Below are positions 8,992 to 18,378 of a DNA stretch of 64,000 bases, in pieces. Numbering within the stretch: position 1 is the stretch's first letter; each line of letters starts with the position of its first letter. The position numbers and the translations under genes were made by a program. The notes beneath the pieces were generated by a model that saw only the letters and a program-made list of their open reading frames with translations, ran no database searches and was not told the DNA's origin. The stretch is from Pseudomonas reinekei (lineage in GTDB: Bacteria > Pseudomonadota > Gammaproteobacteria > Pseudomonadales > Pseudomonadaceae). The stretch is taken from NCBI RefSeq assembly GCF_001945365.1, contig NZ_MSTQ01000001.1:248001-312000 (forward strand). Direction: 5' to 3'.

Positions 8992-11900
8992 ATGACCACC
9001 ACCAACGCCCAACCCACTTCCGTGCACTCCAACGCATTCAACTTTCAAAGTTTCGTTCAATCCGGTGTCGACCAACGCACCGGTCTATACACGGTGTCGC
9101 TGTCTTTTCCGGAAGTGAAATCCTGTGATCTCAGCGGCCCGGCGGTGCCCCTCTCGCTCGGTTATAGCCCCATCAACACGGTCGACGGCGGTTATGGCAA
9201 GGGCTGGCGTCTGGGATTGACGCAGTACACACCCAGTACACAGATCATCTCGGTGTATTCGGGAGAAAGCTTCAAAGTCACAGGCAGCGACCCGTCCGTT
9301 GCCGGCCGACTGGTGATGAAGGAACAGAAAATCGAGACCTTCAAACTGTACGAACTGGTCAACAGTCCCCTCGGTCAGTTCAAGGTCGTGCACAACTCGG
9401 GGCTGGTAGAGATCCTCAAGCTCACCGGTGCTGCGCCGCAAGTCGCGATGCCGGTAAAAATGTACTCCCCTCAAGGCCACGAAGTGACCCTGGACTACCA
9501 GTCCCCGGGCCAAGGTCGCATGCTGAGCACGATCCGGGACAGTCAGGGCGTGTTGCTGGAAGTCCTGCGCAACCTGGTGGCCAAAAGCGTTGACATCCGG
9601 GTAAGACCGGTCGCCGGGGTGCCGGCAGCCATGTTTGTCCTGCAACTGGAAGGCGACCTCATGACCCGGGTCACCCTGCCGACCGCCAACAACGCCGGCT
9701 GGCGCTTTCTGTACGGACTGGAACGCGAGCAGTTGTGCATCAAGGAAGTCTGGACGCCGCTGGGCGCGCACGAAACGATTCAATATAACGACGCAGGACA
9801 TGGATATCCGGGCAACCCCGGCTATCCCAACCTGCCGCGCGTCACCGACCATTTCACCGATCCGGGGGCTGGACAGCCACCGATCGCCTTGAAATACACC
9901 TACAGCGGCAACAATTTCCTTGGCTACAACGCACCGATCAACTGGGACGACTCCGGTGAAGACAACCTGTACAAGATCATCGGCGAATACCTGTACGAAT
10001 CCACCGAAAGCCTGATCGTGGCCAATGCCGCAGTGCGGACCGTGACCCGGACATTCAACCGTTTCCACTTGATGACCCAGGAAATCACCACCCAGGGAAA
10101 TGCAAAGAAAACCCTGAAAACCCTCTACTACGCCAACGATATCGACACCTTCGAGCGCCAGGATCGACGCTGCCAGTTGCCCCGGCAAGTCACCGAACTC
10201 TGGGAACTGAATGACGATCCGCGCTATTGGCGGCAAGACAAAAAAATCACGGAATATGACATTCACGGCAACCTGACGTTGACGGTGCAGGCCAATGGCA
10301 TCACGGAAGCCATCGCTTATTACCCGGCCAGCGGCGCGGCGGGTGATTGTCCGCCAGACCCCTACGGTTTTGTACGTCATGTCCGGGAAAAAACCGTGAC
10401 GCCCAGCGCAGACACTTCCCGGGTGCCCGAACTGCAAAACGGCGCGGCAACCCTGCGCTCGCGCTACCGCTACGAATCGATGCCTCCCCTCAGCGGCAGT
10501 ACCACGCCCTGGGTCGCGCTGATTGAGGAACGGATGCTGGAAGTGCGGGAATCCGGGGAGCATTTGCTTCAGCGCGCGGTTTACGCCAACGTCAACGCGC
10601 CGACCAATCAACTTGCCCATGGCCGCCGCCAGCGGCAGGCCGTGACGGTCGGTGAAGCGCCGGGCCATACCACGTTCACCGAGTTCACCTACAGCAAACA
10701 GGCCGCGACCTTTGCGACCTTTGCCGGTGAAACGGTGCTACGCACGGAAGAAACCCTCAGCACCGACTTTGACAGTGTCAGCAAAAGCGTCACCCATGAA
10801 CGCTCGATGATCCACGGCGAACCCATGCTGATCACCGACAAGGATGAACAATTCAAGTACACCTACGATGCCCTGGGCCGTGTGCTGACAGAAACCGAAG
10901 CACCCAATACGCCCTACCCCGCGACCCGCTCCTTCACTTACAGGCTGATTCGCCCGGCAGGACAAGGCGAAACACCGGTGACCGAACTCGCCGGGCAAGA
11001 GATGGAAGACGTCAAGAAAGTCAAAATCCGCACCTGGTTCGACGGGCTGAGCCGTTCGATTCGCGAAGAGCAACAGGACCTGGACAATGCCGCAGGCAAC
11101 CCGCCGGTGTTCCGTCGCACTTACGAGGCCGCCTACGATGCCTTGAGCCAGTTGGTCAGGGAAACCGAGATCGACTGGCTGGAAAAGACCGACCTGCGGC
11201 TGACCAGTACCTTCACCTATGACTTGTGGGGTAATCAGGACAGCGCCACCGGGCCGGACGGCATTACCCGTCGTACCCGTTCCAGCCCGATTACCTTTAC
11301 CACTGAACAGTGGATCGAAGGCATCGGCAAATCGGTGACGGTATCCAATCGTTTCGACAAACCGGTGAAGAGCGAGCAGTTCGATCTGAATGGACAGCGC
11401 CTCAGTCTGCACCGCTATAAATACGACGGGCTGGGCCACTGCACGGAACAAATCGACGCGCTGGGCCGCATCACCCGGTTCACCTACGATGCCCACGGCC
11501 GTTTGCTCAGCAACACCCTGCCGGACAGAACGGTGATCCGCCGCGCCTATGCTGCCCATAGCGCCACACCGCTGATAAGCAGCCTGTCGGTGCAACCGGG
11601 CAATGTCCTGCTGCCCGCCATCGTCGTCGGAAAACAGGAGTTCGACGGCCTGGAGCGCCTGACGAAGACGACCGTGGGCGGCCGCGTCGAGCAATTGCAC
11701 TATGAAGGCGGCCGATTGCAGGCAAGTCGGCGAATCACCCCGGCCGGCAAGCAGATCGACTATGAATACAAGCCCGGCCTGACCAGCCAGCCGACCATGA
11801 TCAAGCCGCCCGAAGGCAACTCGACCTTCGACTACGACCTGCTCAACGGCAACCTGCAATCGTCGAGCAATGCGCGGGGCACCTACAGTTTCAGCTACAC

Positions 11901-14124
11901 CAACGCCGGGCATTTGAGCGTAGAAAGCTGGAAAGACGCCGGCCACCCGGACCCATGGGTCACCCGTTACTCCAGTTCGCTTAAAGGCCGTCAGCTGAGT
12001 CGCACCGACGTCGGCGGAGAGGTCACCGAAGCCGATTACGACCCGGTCAATGGTCGCTTGCGCAGCGTGCGCCAGTGCCAGTTGCAGGCCGACTTCGCCT
12101 ACGACAACTGCGGTCGCCAGTACCGCACCATCAGCACCGATCTGGGCACCGGAAATCAACTGACCACCACCCTGGCCTTCGACGATATCGGTCGCGAAAC
12201 ACACCGCACGCTGACACTGCGCAACGCTCGGGGGCTAGCATTGCAACCTGATCGAAGCATTGAGCTGACCTACCTGGCCGACGGCAGCGTCAGTACCCGA
12301 CACCTGCGCGTGGGCGGCATCACGGCGTTGTTGGAAACTTTCGAATACGACTTGCGCGGTCGACTGGAAGTGCATGGGTATTCGGGGCCCGAGCTGCCCA
12401 AAGATCGATTTGGTCATGGGATGCTCAAGCAGTTTTTCGAATTCGATGCCCTGGACAACATCATCTACAGCCGCACCGATTTTGCGGACGGCAGCCGCAA
12501 TATTGCCCAATACGGCTTTTCAACCGACGACCCCTGCCAATTGGTCCGCGTCATTCACAGTCATCCGGACTATCAACAGTATTTGTTGACCGACTTCACC
12601 TATGACGAGGACGGCAATTTGACCCATGACGAACTGGGCCAACAGTTGCATTACGACAGTCAGGGCCGGTTGCTGAAGCTGAGCACACCGGCAGGTCAGC
12701 CGGTGACGACCTACGACTACGACGCCCATGACCACCTGGTGGCGGTCAAAACGCTGGGGCAATCGGAGCGCCTGCGTTTCTACGAAGGCACCCGGTTAAG
12801 CGACATGGTCCAGGACGGGCAGCACACTCAATTGCTCCATCAAGGCGCTCAGCCCCTGGGTCAACAGGTGCCGGGGGACGACAGCAAAACCCTGTTGCTG
12901 TTGACCGATGCCAAGCAATCGGTGATTGGCGAAAGCCAGGCCGACGAACTGCGCACGGCGTCGTACACCGCCTATGGCGAAATGAGCAGTGACGCCGCTT
13001 TGCAAAGCCTGCAGGCCTTCAACGGCGAAGTCCGCGACCCGCTCAGTGGCTGGTATCTGCTCGGTCGTGGTTATCGGGCGTACAACCCTTTCCTGATGCG
13101 CTTTCATAGCCCGGACTCCCTCAGCCCGTTTGGTGCCGGTGGCATCAACAGCTACATGTATTGCTCGGGCAACCCGATCGCCTTCAGTGACCCGACGGGG
13201 CATGCCGGAGAGAGCAGCAGGCTGATTCGCGACCCAAGGTTCATGTATGGCGCCGGGGGCGCTGCGATTGCCTTGGGGATTATCTTGAGTATCGTGACGT
13301 TCAACCCCGTACCGCTTGCGCTGGCGGCCGGGGTCGTTGCCAGTGCTGCAGGTGCGGCCGCTGCCACTGTAGTGAGCGTATTCAACGGTGTGCTCGCCGT
13401 CACCGCGGCCATTACCACCGTGGCGAAAGTGGTGACCTGGTCGACGTTTGTCACCGGGTTTGGCGTCGAAGGTGCATCAATGGCAGCAAAAGGCCAGAGG
13501 CAACAGGATGAGTTGCTGTGGGTCAGTTTTGGATTGAGCTGGGTTATGTTGCCGAGTTTCAAGGCCTTGAAGGTTCCTTTGCCGGATATCCCGGTCCAGG
13601 CGATAAAAAGCGGCAGCCCGAGGGCGAGCAGATCGCCTTCCGTTTCGAGTACATCCAGTTCTTCCAGTTCTTCCAGTTTTTCCAGTGGTATTAGCGGAAC
13701 CAATAGTGCTGGCAACTCCAGTGGATATCATGGTTCCCGATCTGGCTCGTCATCATCCGGATCCACGCGTTCAAGTGGGTCAACCCGTTCAAGTAGTTCG
13801 ACCCGTTCAAGCAGCTCGAGCAATATAGCCACTCAGCAGGCCGCTCAGGTTGCACTCGGTGAAAGCCGCGCTATGGATTTTGAGGCAATTTTCGACCTCG
13901 ATTTTAATTTCGTATCGACTGATCGGAACATCAGCTCAACACGGGTTGAACTACCTCCAAGCATTCAGGCGGGTATTCTTGCCTCAATAAACGAAACAAC
14001 CCTCACGCGATACGCTCCGGATTCAGGCGTTCTACCCGGACAGGAGTATTTCCGGGGAAGGCAGAATAGTCATAGACCAAAAGTAGTACCGCCGATGGTA
14101 CCCTTAAAATACTTGTACTCCTGA
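8992..14124 (+). CDS. RHS repeat protein with hypervariable C-terminal tail
   Basis: 1710 residues. YD-type repeats (for example FTYDAHGRLLSN, FTYDEDGNLTHD) run through residues ~450-1330. The RHS core follows at about 1348-1402, with RDPLSGWYLLGRGYRAY, RFHSPDSLSPFGAGG and NPIAFSDPTGHA, the usual boundary before the polymorphic tail. The tail (~1403-1710) has two hydrophobic segments rich in Ala/Val/Gly, a Ser-rich linker encoded by short tandem repeats, and a ~100-residue end without recognised toxin motifs. The core resembles TccC/RHS proteins of pseudomonad insecticidal clusters, but no TcA or TcB partner lies in the window. GAGG is 8 nt before the ATG. The gene has its own strong terminator and a promoter with the shared dyad. 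No immunity gene follows: the next gene is a pilin. Confidence 0.93.
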   Translation: MTTTNAQPTSVHSNAFNFQSFVQSGVDQRTGLYTVSLSFPEVKSCDLSGPAVPLSLGYSPINTVDGGYGKGWRLGLTQYTPSTQIISVYSGESFKVTGSDPSVAGRLVMKEQKIETFKLYELVNSPLGQFKVVHNSGLVEILKLTGAAPQVAMPVKMYSPQGHEVTLDYQSPGQGRMLSTIRDSQGVLLEVLRNLVAKSVDIRVRPVAGVPAAMFVLQLEGDLMTRVTLPTANNAGWRFLYGLEREQLCIKEVWTPLGAHETIQYNDAGHGYPGNPGYPNLPRVTDHFTDPGAGQPPIALKYTYSGNNFLGYNAPINWDDSGEDNLYKIIGEYLYESTESLIVANAAVRTVTRTFNRFHLMTQEITTQGNAKKTLKTLYYANDIDTFERQDRRCQLPRQVTELWELNDDPRYWRQDKKITEYDIHGNLTLTVQANGITEAIAYYPASGAAGDCPPDPYGFVRHVREKTVTPSADTSRVPELQNGAATLRSRYRYESMPPLSGSTTPWVALIEERMLEVRESGEHLLQRAVYANVNAPTNQLAHGRRQRQAVTVGEAPGHTTFTEFTYSKQAATFATFAGETVLRTEETLSTDFDSVSKSVTHERSMIHGEPMLITDKDEQFKYTYDALGRVLTETEAPNTPYPATRSFTYRLIRPAGQGETPVTELAGQEMEDVKKVKIRTWFDGLSRSIREEQQDLDNAAGNPPVFRRTYEAAYDALSQLVRETEIDWLEKTDLRLTSTFTYDLWGNQDSATGPDGITRRTRSSPITFTTEQWIEGIGKSVTVSNRFDKPVKSEQFDLNGQRLSLHRYKYDGLGHCTEQIDALGRITRFTYDAHGRLLSNTLPDRTVIRRAYAAHSATPLISSLSVQPGNVLLPAIVVGKQEFDGLERLTKTTVGGRVEQLHYEGGRLQASRRITPAGKQIDYEYKPGLTSQPTMIKPPEGNSTFDYDLLNGNLQSSSNARGTYSFSYTNAGHLSVESWKDAGHPDPWVTRYSSSLKGRQLSRTDVGGEVTEADYDPVNGRLRSVRQCQLQADFAYDNCGRQYRTISTDLGTGNQLTTTLAFDDIGRETHRTLTLRNARGLALQPDRSIELTYLADGSVSTRHLRVGGITALLETFEYDLRGRLEVHGYSGPELPKDRFGHGMLKQFFEFDALDNIIYSRTDFADGSRNIAQYGFSTDDPCQLVRVIHSHPDYQQYLLTDFTYDEDGNLTHDELGQQLHYDSQGRLLKLSTPAGQPVTTYDYDAHDHLVAVKTLGQSERLRFYEGTRLSDMVQDGQHTQLLHQGAQPLGQQVPGDDSKTLLLLTDAKQSVIGESQADELRTASYTAYGEMSSDAALQSLQAFNGEVRDPLSGWYLLGRGYRAYNPFLMRFHSPDSLSPFGAGGINSYMYCSGNPIAFSDPTGHAGESSRLIRDPRFMYGAGGAAIALGIILSIVTFNPVPLALAAGVVASAAGAAAATVVSVFNGVLAVTAAITTVAKVVTWSTFVTGFGVEGASMAAKGQRQQDELLWVSFGLSWVMLPSFKALKVPLPDIPVQAIKSGSPRASRSPSVSSTSSSSSSSSFSSGISGTNSAGNSSGYHGSRSGSSSSGSTRSSGSTRSSSSTRSSSSSNIATQQAAQVALGESRAMDFEAIFDLDFNFVSTDRNISSTRVELPPSIQAGILASINETTLTRYAPDSGVLPGQEYFRGRQNSHRPKVVPPMVPLKYLYS
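13654..13689 (+). repeat. Four 9-bp tandem repeats in the RHS tail
   Basis: Four consecutive 9-mers related to TCCAGTTCT encode Ser-Ser-Ser units in the linker of the RHS C-terminal tail. The period is a multiple of three, so copy-number change would alter linker length without a frameshift. Confidence 0.85.
13768..13821 (+). repeat. Three 18-bp imperfect tandem repeats in the RHS tail
   Basis: Three 18-mers begin CGTTCAAG and encode R-S-S-G/S-S-T-type units. They lie downstream of the 9-bp repeats, inside the same Ser-rich linker, and are also frame-neutral. Confidence 0.85.
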
Positions 14125-14135
14125 CTTCTAACTTG

Positions 14136-14167
14136 CCAGGCAATCACCGCTGATTGCCTGGTTTTTT
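14136..14167 (+). terminator. Rho-independent terminator of the RHS gene
   Basis: A perfect 11-bp stem (CCAGGCAATCA) with a CCGC loop is followed by six T. It starts 12 nt after the RHS stop codon, so the RHS transcript ends before the fimbrial operon. Confidence 0.92.
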
Positions 14168-14372
14168 ATGCACGAAACATAAACAAATAACTCTCAACGA
14201 CTCACCCGCCAAATTGAGAGTTTTCTCATATATCCCCTCCCCCCGCCCTCCTAAAATGCGCACCCCGAGACACTGCCTCACCCCTCATCAACGATTAAAA
14301 CACTCAACAAGAGTGCCGCACCGGAGTTGTCTCAGTTCAATCTCGCCGGGCGGATAGACAAGGACATACAAC

Positions 14373-14927
14373 ATGAACAAAACCCTACTCGCACTGACCC
14401 TGGGCCTGGCTGCCAGCGTCGCCGGCACTTCGGCATTCGCTAGCAGCGTTGGTCAGATCAACTTCACCGGCAACATCAACGCCAACACCTGCCCGATCGA
14501 CGCGATCGACCCGGGCACCGGCGCCACCGGCCCGATCAACCTGGGCAGCGTGGCAGCACCTGATTTCGGCGGCGCGGCCGACACTGAAGTGGGCGGTCGC
14601 GAGTTCGCACTGCGCATCAAGGACGGTGCGGTCTGCGGCTTTGCACCGGGCGATACCGCCAGTGTGCGATTCGACAGTACTCACGGTAGCGCCGGTACCG
14701 GTGGCCGCTACTACGCCATCCAGACTGGCGGCGCCACCGGTGTTGCACTGGCGATCAAGGACAACGACGGCAAGCACGTCGACAGCGGGACCCAATCCAA
14801 GGATTACCCGCTCAATGCCACCGGCGAAACCCGCATGATCTTCAACGCCAAGTACCGCTCCACCGCAGCGACTGTCGTACCGGGCCCGGTGATCGCCAAC
14901 ATCAACTTCCTCGTCACCCTTCCGTAA
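14373..14927 (+). CDS. Fimbrial major subunit (chaperone-usher pilin)
   Basis: 184 residues. The signal peptide of about 23 residues ends in AFA before SSVGQINF. The mature chain has the pilin layout: the GNINANTCPI donor-strand region, one cysteine near residue 40 and a second near 88 (the usual disulfide pair), and a C-terminal strand ending NINFLVTLP that the chaperone binds. AAGGA lies 8 nt before the ATG. It is the first gene of a four-gene operon (pilin, chaperone, usher, tip adhesin), and its transcript probably starts in the 205-bp gap after the RHS terminator. A type 1-like fimbria assembled at the outer membrane is the expected product. Confidence 0.93.
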   Translation: MNKTLLALTLGLAASVAGTSAFASSVGQINFTGNINANTCPIDAIDPGTGATGPINLGSVAAPDFGGAADTEVGGREFALRIKDGAVCGFAPGDTASVRFDSTHGSAGTGGRYYAIQTGGATGVALAIKDNDGKHVDSGTQSKDYPLNATGETRMIFNAKYRSTAATVVPGPVIANINFLVTLP

Positions 14928-14934
14928 CGTCCAC

Positions 14935-14969
14935 CCCCTTGAGCGCAACGCCCGCTTGCGCTCAAGGGG
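14935..14969 (+). other. Strong intra-operon hairpin after the pilin gene
   Basis: A perfect 14-bp stem (CCCCTTGAGCGCAA) with a 7-nt loop and no T-run starts 8 nt after the pilin stop codon. Such hairpins after a major-subunit gene commonly stabilise or process the upstream mRNA so that pilin is made in excess over chaperone and usher. That role is inferred here. Confidence 0.75.
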
Positions 14970-15015
14970 CACGTGCGTCACAGCTCCAGCGCCCGCATCG
15001 CCCAGAGGTATTTTC

Positions 15016-15771
15016 ATGTTCGGATCGATCAAAGCATTCTGTCGTCACCGCAGGACGCGCCCCTGTGTCATGGCCGCGCTGCTGCTGGCCGTGCACGCAC
15101 CGGCCAGCCATGGTGCATTGACCCTCAGCGGCACCCGTGTGCTGTTCGAGAGTGACAAACGCAGCGTTTCGCTGGTGGTCGCCAACCCCAGCGACAAACC
15201 CTACGCCGTGCAGACCTGGGTCAATACCACGGCCGACGACACCACCACCGCGGTGCCGTTCATGGTTTCGCCGCCCCTGTTCAGGGTCAACCCCGGCAAG
15301 GAACAGCAGGTACAAATCAATGGCCTGCCCAACTCACTGCCGACCGATCGGGAGTCGCTGTTCTATTTCAACGCGCAAGAGATCCCGCAGGTCGAGAACG
15401 ATCAAAGCAACGTGCTGAACATTGCCATCCGCACGCGCATCAAGCTGTTCTATCGCCCCAGCCAGTTGAAGGACACCCCGAATGTTCGCCTCAAGGATCT
15501 GCAATGGTCGCTGCAGCGGATCGACGGCAAATCCAGCCTCGTGGTGAACAACCCGACACCTTTTCACTACACCTTCCACCGCGTTGAAGTGACTGCCAAC
15601 GGCCAGTCGCGGACGCTGGAAAACCGTCCGATGGTGCTGCCGTTCGACCGTCAGGTATATGCCCTGGATGACATCAAATCCGCCCCTGACCTGCGCGTGT
15701 CGTTTACCACCATCAACGACTACGGCGGCATCACTCCGCTGATGAGCCAGCCACTCCAGAACAACCGCTGA
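15016..15771 (+). CDS. Periplasmic fimbrial chaperone (PapD/FimC family)
   Basis: 251 residues. The start at 15016 is chosen because GAGG lies 7 nt upstream; the frame is open further upstream but without a ribosome site. The signal peptide ends near PASHG before ALTLSGTRVLFESDKR, the conserved G1 region. FFRVNPGKEQQVQI-like (FRVNPGKEQQVQI), DRESLFYFNAQEIP and the IRTRIKLFYRPSQL strand are the diagnostic motifs of PapD-type chaperones. It binds pilus subunits in the periplasm and delivers them to the usher encoded next. Confidence 0.95.
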   Translation: MFGSIKAFCRHRRTRPCVMAALLLAVHAPASHGALTLSGTRVLFESDKRSVSLVVANPSDKPYAVQTWVNTTADDTTTAVPFMVSPPLFRVNPGKEQQVQINGLPNSLPTDRESLFYFNAQEIPQVENDQSNVLNIAIRTRIKLFYRPSQLKDTPNVRLKDLQWSLQRIDGKSSLVVNNPTPFHYTFHRVEVTANGQSRTLENRPMVLPFDRQVYALDDIKSAPDLRVSFTTINDYGGITPLMSQPLQNNR

Positions 15772-15804
15772 TCGCCCATAGCATTCATAGCCAGGAAAAT
15801 GACA

Positions 15805-18312
15805 ATGATCCCTTTCCCGGGTCGCTGGCGCGTGCTCGCTCGCCAGCGCTTTGCCCAACTTTTTCTTATCGGCAGTGGCGGCGCCGCCCTCGTGGAGGCA
15901 GGACCGGCATTGGCGAATGCGCCATTGAGCTTTCAGAGCGGTTTCATGCATCAGGGCATCGGCCAGCCAACCGATGCCGGGCATCTGGCACTACAGGCGC
16001 TGGCCAGCCATCAGGACCTCGGCCCGGGACGCTATCGTGTGGAAGTTCGTGTCAACCATGAATATCAGGGCCGCCATGAACTGGACTTTGTCCAGGTGGG
16101 AGCGAATGACCTCACGCCGTGTCTGAGTGCCGACCTGCTGGAGCAGTTCGGCGTCAAGCTCGATGCCGTTGCCCAACCCGAACAACTGAAGTCGAGCTGC
16201 ATCAACCTCGTCACACTCATCGACGGCGCCCGTAGCGAGTTTGATGGCGGGCAGTTGCAGTTTGCATTGTCCGTTCCGCAGATCGCCATGCGCCGCAACG
16301 TCGCCGGCTATGTCGATCCCGAGCGTTGGGACGAAGGGATCAACGCCGCGTTCCTCAACTACCAGGTTTCTGCCCAACAGGGCTCCAATCGCTACGGCGC
16401 GCACAACAGCCAGGACCTGTACCTCAACGCCGGCCTCAATCTGGGCCCATGGCGTTTGCGCACCAACCAGAGCGGGCGTCAGGACAGCCATGGCGATCGT
16501 GAATGGACCCGTGCCTACACCTATGCGCAACGGGATTTGCCCGGCATGCACGCCAACCTCACGCTCGGTGAAGCGTTCACCGGTGGCGATGTGTTCAAGA
16601 GCCTGCCGATCAAGGGTGCGCTGCTCAGTTCGGACGTCGGCATGTTGCCCGATGCGATGCAGGGCTATGCGCCGATCATCCGCGGTGTGGCGCTGAGCCG
16701 GGCCAGACTGGAAGTCCGGCAGAACGGTTATCCGATCTATTCCACCTATGTCAGTGCCGGCCCTTACATCATCGACGATTTGAACACCGGTGGCGGCAGT
16801 GGCGAGCTGGAAGTCGTGTTGACCGAAGCCGACGGTCAAGTACGGCGATTCATTCAGCCCTATGCATCCCTGGGCAACCTGCTGCGCGAAGGCACGTGGC
16901 GCTACAGCGCAGCCGTCGGCCGCTACAACGCCGCCAGCCACGTCGACGATCCTCTGCTCTGGCAAGGCACCATGGCCATGGGCACCGGCTGGGGTACGAC
17001 CTTCTATGGCGGCTTGATGACCAGCGAGCACTATCGGGCCATTAACTTGGGCGTCGCCAAGGATCTGGGCAGCGTCGGCGCCTTGGCCCTGGACGTCACA
17101 CGCTCCGACGCCGATCTCGATACCCGCGACATCGACGCGGTGCAGGGCATGAGTTATGCGGTCAAGTACGGCAAGACATTCCCCACCCGTACCAGCCTGC
17201 GTTTCGCCGGCTACCGCTATTCCACAGAAGGCTATCGCGACTTCGACGAAGCCGTTCGCCAGCGCAGCCAGGACAGCAGTTTCCGCGGCAGCCGGCGTAG
17301 CCGCCTGGAAGCCGCGGTGTATCAAAACCTGACCCCGCAAAGCTCGTTGACGCTGACCCTGTCCCAGGAAGAATTCTGGCGCACAAACTATCAACGCCGT
17401 CAGTTCCAGTTGAACTTCAATACCCAGCACCGCGGTATTGGCTACACGCTTTACGCCAGCCAGTCCCTGACTGACACAAACGCGCATAGCGATCGACAGA
17501 TCGGCTTGAGTGTGTCCCTGCCCTTGGGGTTCGGGCACACCAACTCGGCGACATTCGATATGCAAAGGAATGGCAACGCCTACAGCCAGCGCGCCAGCCT
17601 CAATGGTGTGCTTGACGAGAACCGCTTCAACTACCGCGCGGCGGTGGCCAACCAGGACAACCACCAGCAATCGGCAGAACTGTCCATGGGTTATCAAACC
17701 CACTTCGGCAATCTGGGCGCGGGTGTGAGCCAGGGCAATGATTACCGCAACCTGTCCGTCAACGCGACCGGCGCGCTGCTGGCGCATGGCGACGGTATCG
17801 AGTTGGGGCCATACCTGGGAGAAACCGCAGGCCTGGTGGAAGTGCCCGGCATCAAGGACGTCGCCATCGCCAACGCACCGGGTGTACGCACCAATGAGCG
17901 CGGTTATGCCCTGGTGCCGTACCTGCGTCCTTATCGGGTCAATCAGGTCGAACTGCAAACCGATCAACTGGGCCCGGACGTCGAAATCGACAACGGCACC
18001 ACTCAGGTCGTGCCTCGACGTGGCGCGGTGGTCAAGAGCACGTTCGCTGCCCGCACGGTCAGCCGCCTGGTCATCAGCGCCATGTACGGCGAGCAGCCAC
18101 TGCCCTTCGGCGCGCAAGTGCGCGATGACGAAGACGCCGTGATCGGTCTGGTCGGCCAGGCCGGCCAAATCATGCTCACTACCGATGACAGAGCACAGAC
18201 GCTCAACGTCCGCTGGGGTGAACAGCCCAACCAGCAATGCCGGTTGGACGTCGACCCGCAACGCATGGAACTGGCTCAAGGCTATCGGTTGCAGACCTCG
18301 ATCTGTCGTTGA
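15805..18312 (+). CDS. Outer-membrane fimbrial usher (FimD/PapC family)
   Basis: 835 residues from the ATG at 15805, which has AGGA 8 nt upstream; an ATG at 15799 is too close to that site. An N-terminal signal region ends near PALANA. The N-terminal periplasmic domain carries LDFVQVGANDLTPCL and a cysteine pair. The middle of the beta-barrel contains DVGMLPDAMQGYAPIIRG, the classic usher motif, and YIIDDLNTGGGSGELEV, the plug region. The C-terminal domain ends with a conserved Cys pair (QQCRLDV...TSICR). Length is normal for the family. It forms the secretion pore for subunits delivered by the chaperone. Confidence 0.96.
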   Translation: MIPFPGRWRVLARQRFAQLFLIGSGGAALVEAGPALANAPLSFQSGFMHQGIGQPTDAGHLALQALASHQDLGPGRYRVEVRVNHEYQGRHELDFVQVGANDLTPCLSADLLEQFGVKLDAVAQPEQLKSSCINLVTLIDGARSEFDGGQLQFALSVPQIAMRRNVAGYVDPERWDEGINAAFLNYQVSAQQGSNRYGAHNSQDLYLNAGLNLGPWRLRTNQSGRQDSHGDREWTRAYTYAQRDLPGMHANLTLGEAFTGGDVFKSLPIKGALLSSDVGMLPDAMQGYAPIIRGVALSRARLEVRQNGYPIYSTYVSAGPYIIDDLNTGGGSGELEVVLTEADGQVRRFIQPYASLGNLLREGTWRYSAAVGRYNAASHVDDPLLWQGTMAMGTGWGTTFYGGLMTSEHYRAINLGVAKDLGSVGALALDVTRSDADLDTRDIDAVQGMSYAVKYGKTFPTRTSLRFAGYRYSTEGYRDFDEAVRQRSQDSSFRGSRRSRLEAAVYQNLTPQSSLTLTLSQEEFWRTNYQRRQFQLNFNTQHRGIGYTLYASQSLTDTNAHSDRQIGLSVSLPLGFGHTNSATFDMQRNGNAYSQRASLNGVLDENRFNYRAAVANQDNHQQSAELSMGYQTHFGNLGAGVSQGNDYRNLSVNATGALLAHGDGIELGPYLGETAGLVEVPGIKDVAIANAPGVRTNERGYALVPYLRPYRVNQVELQTDQLGPDVEIDNGTTQVVPRRGAVVKSTFAARTVSRLVISAMYGEQPLPFGAQVRDDEDAVIGLVGQAGQIMLTTDDRAQTLNVRWGEQPNQQCRLDVDPQRMELAQGYRLQTSICR

Positions 18313-18378
18313 CACGCATCCATTGAAATGGCGCCGACCGCAAGGTCACGGCGCCTGGCTCATTGAAGGAAAACATTG

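Noticed and set aside
9085..12204. Long minus-strand open frames (527 and 488 codons) opposite the RHS gene
   Set aside because: They are antisense to a clear RHS coding sequence, have no ribosome site and no family pattern; high GC makes such frames common.
15991..18315. 774-codon minus-strand frame opposite the usher gene
   Set aside because: Exact antisense of a well-conserved usher; composition is typical of a GC shadow frame.
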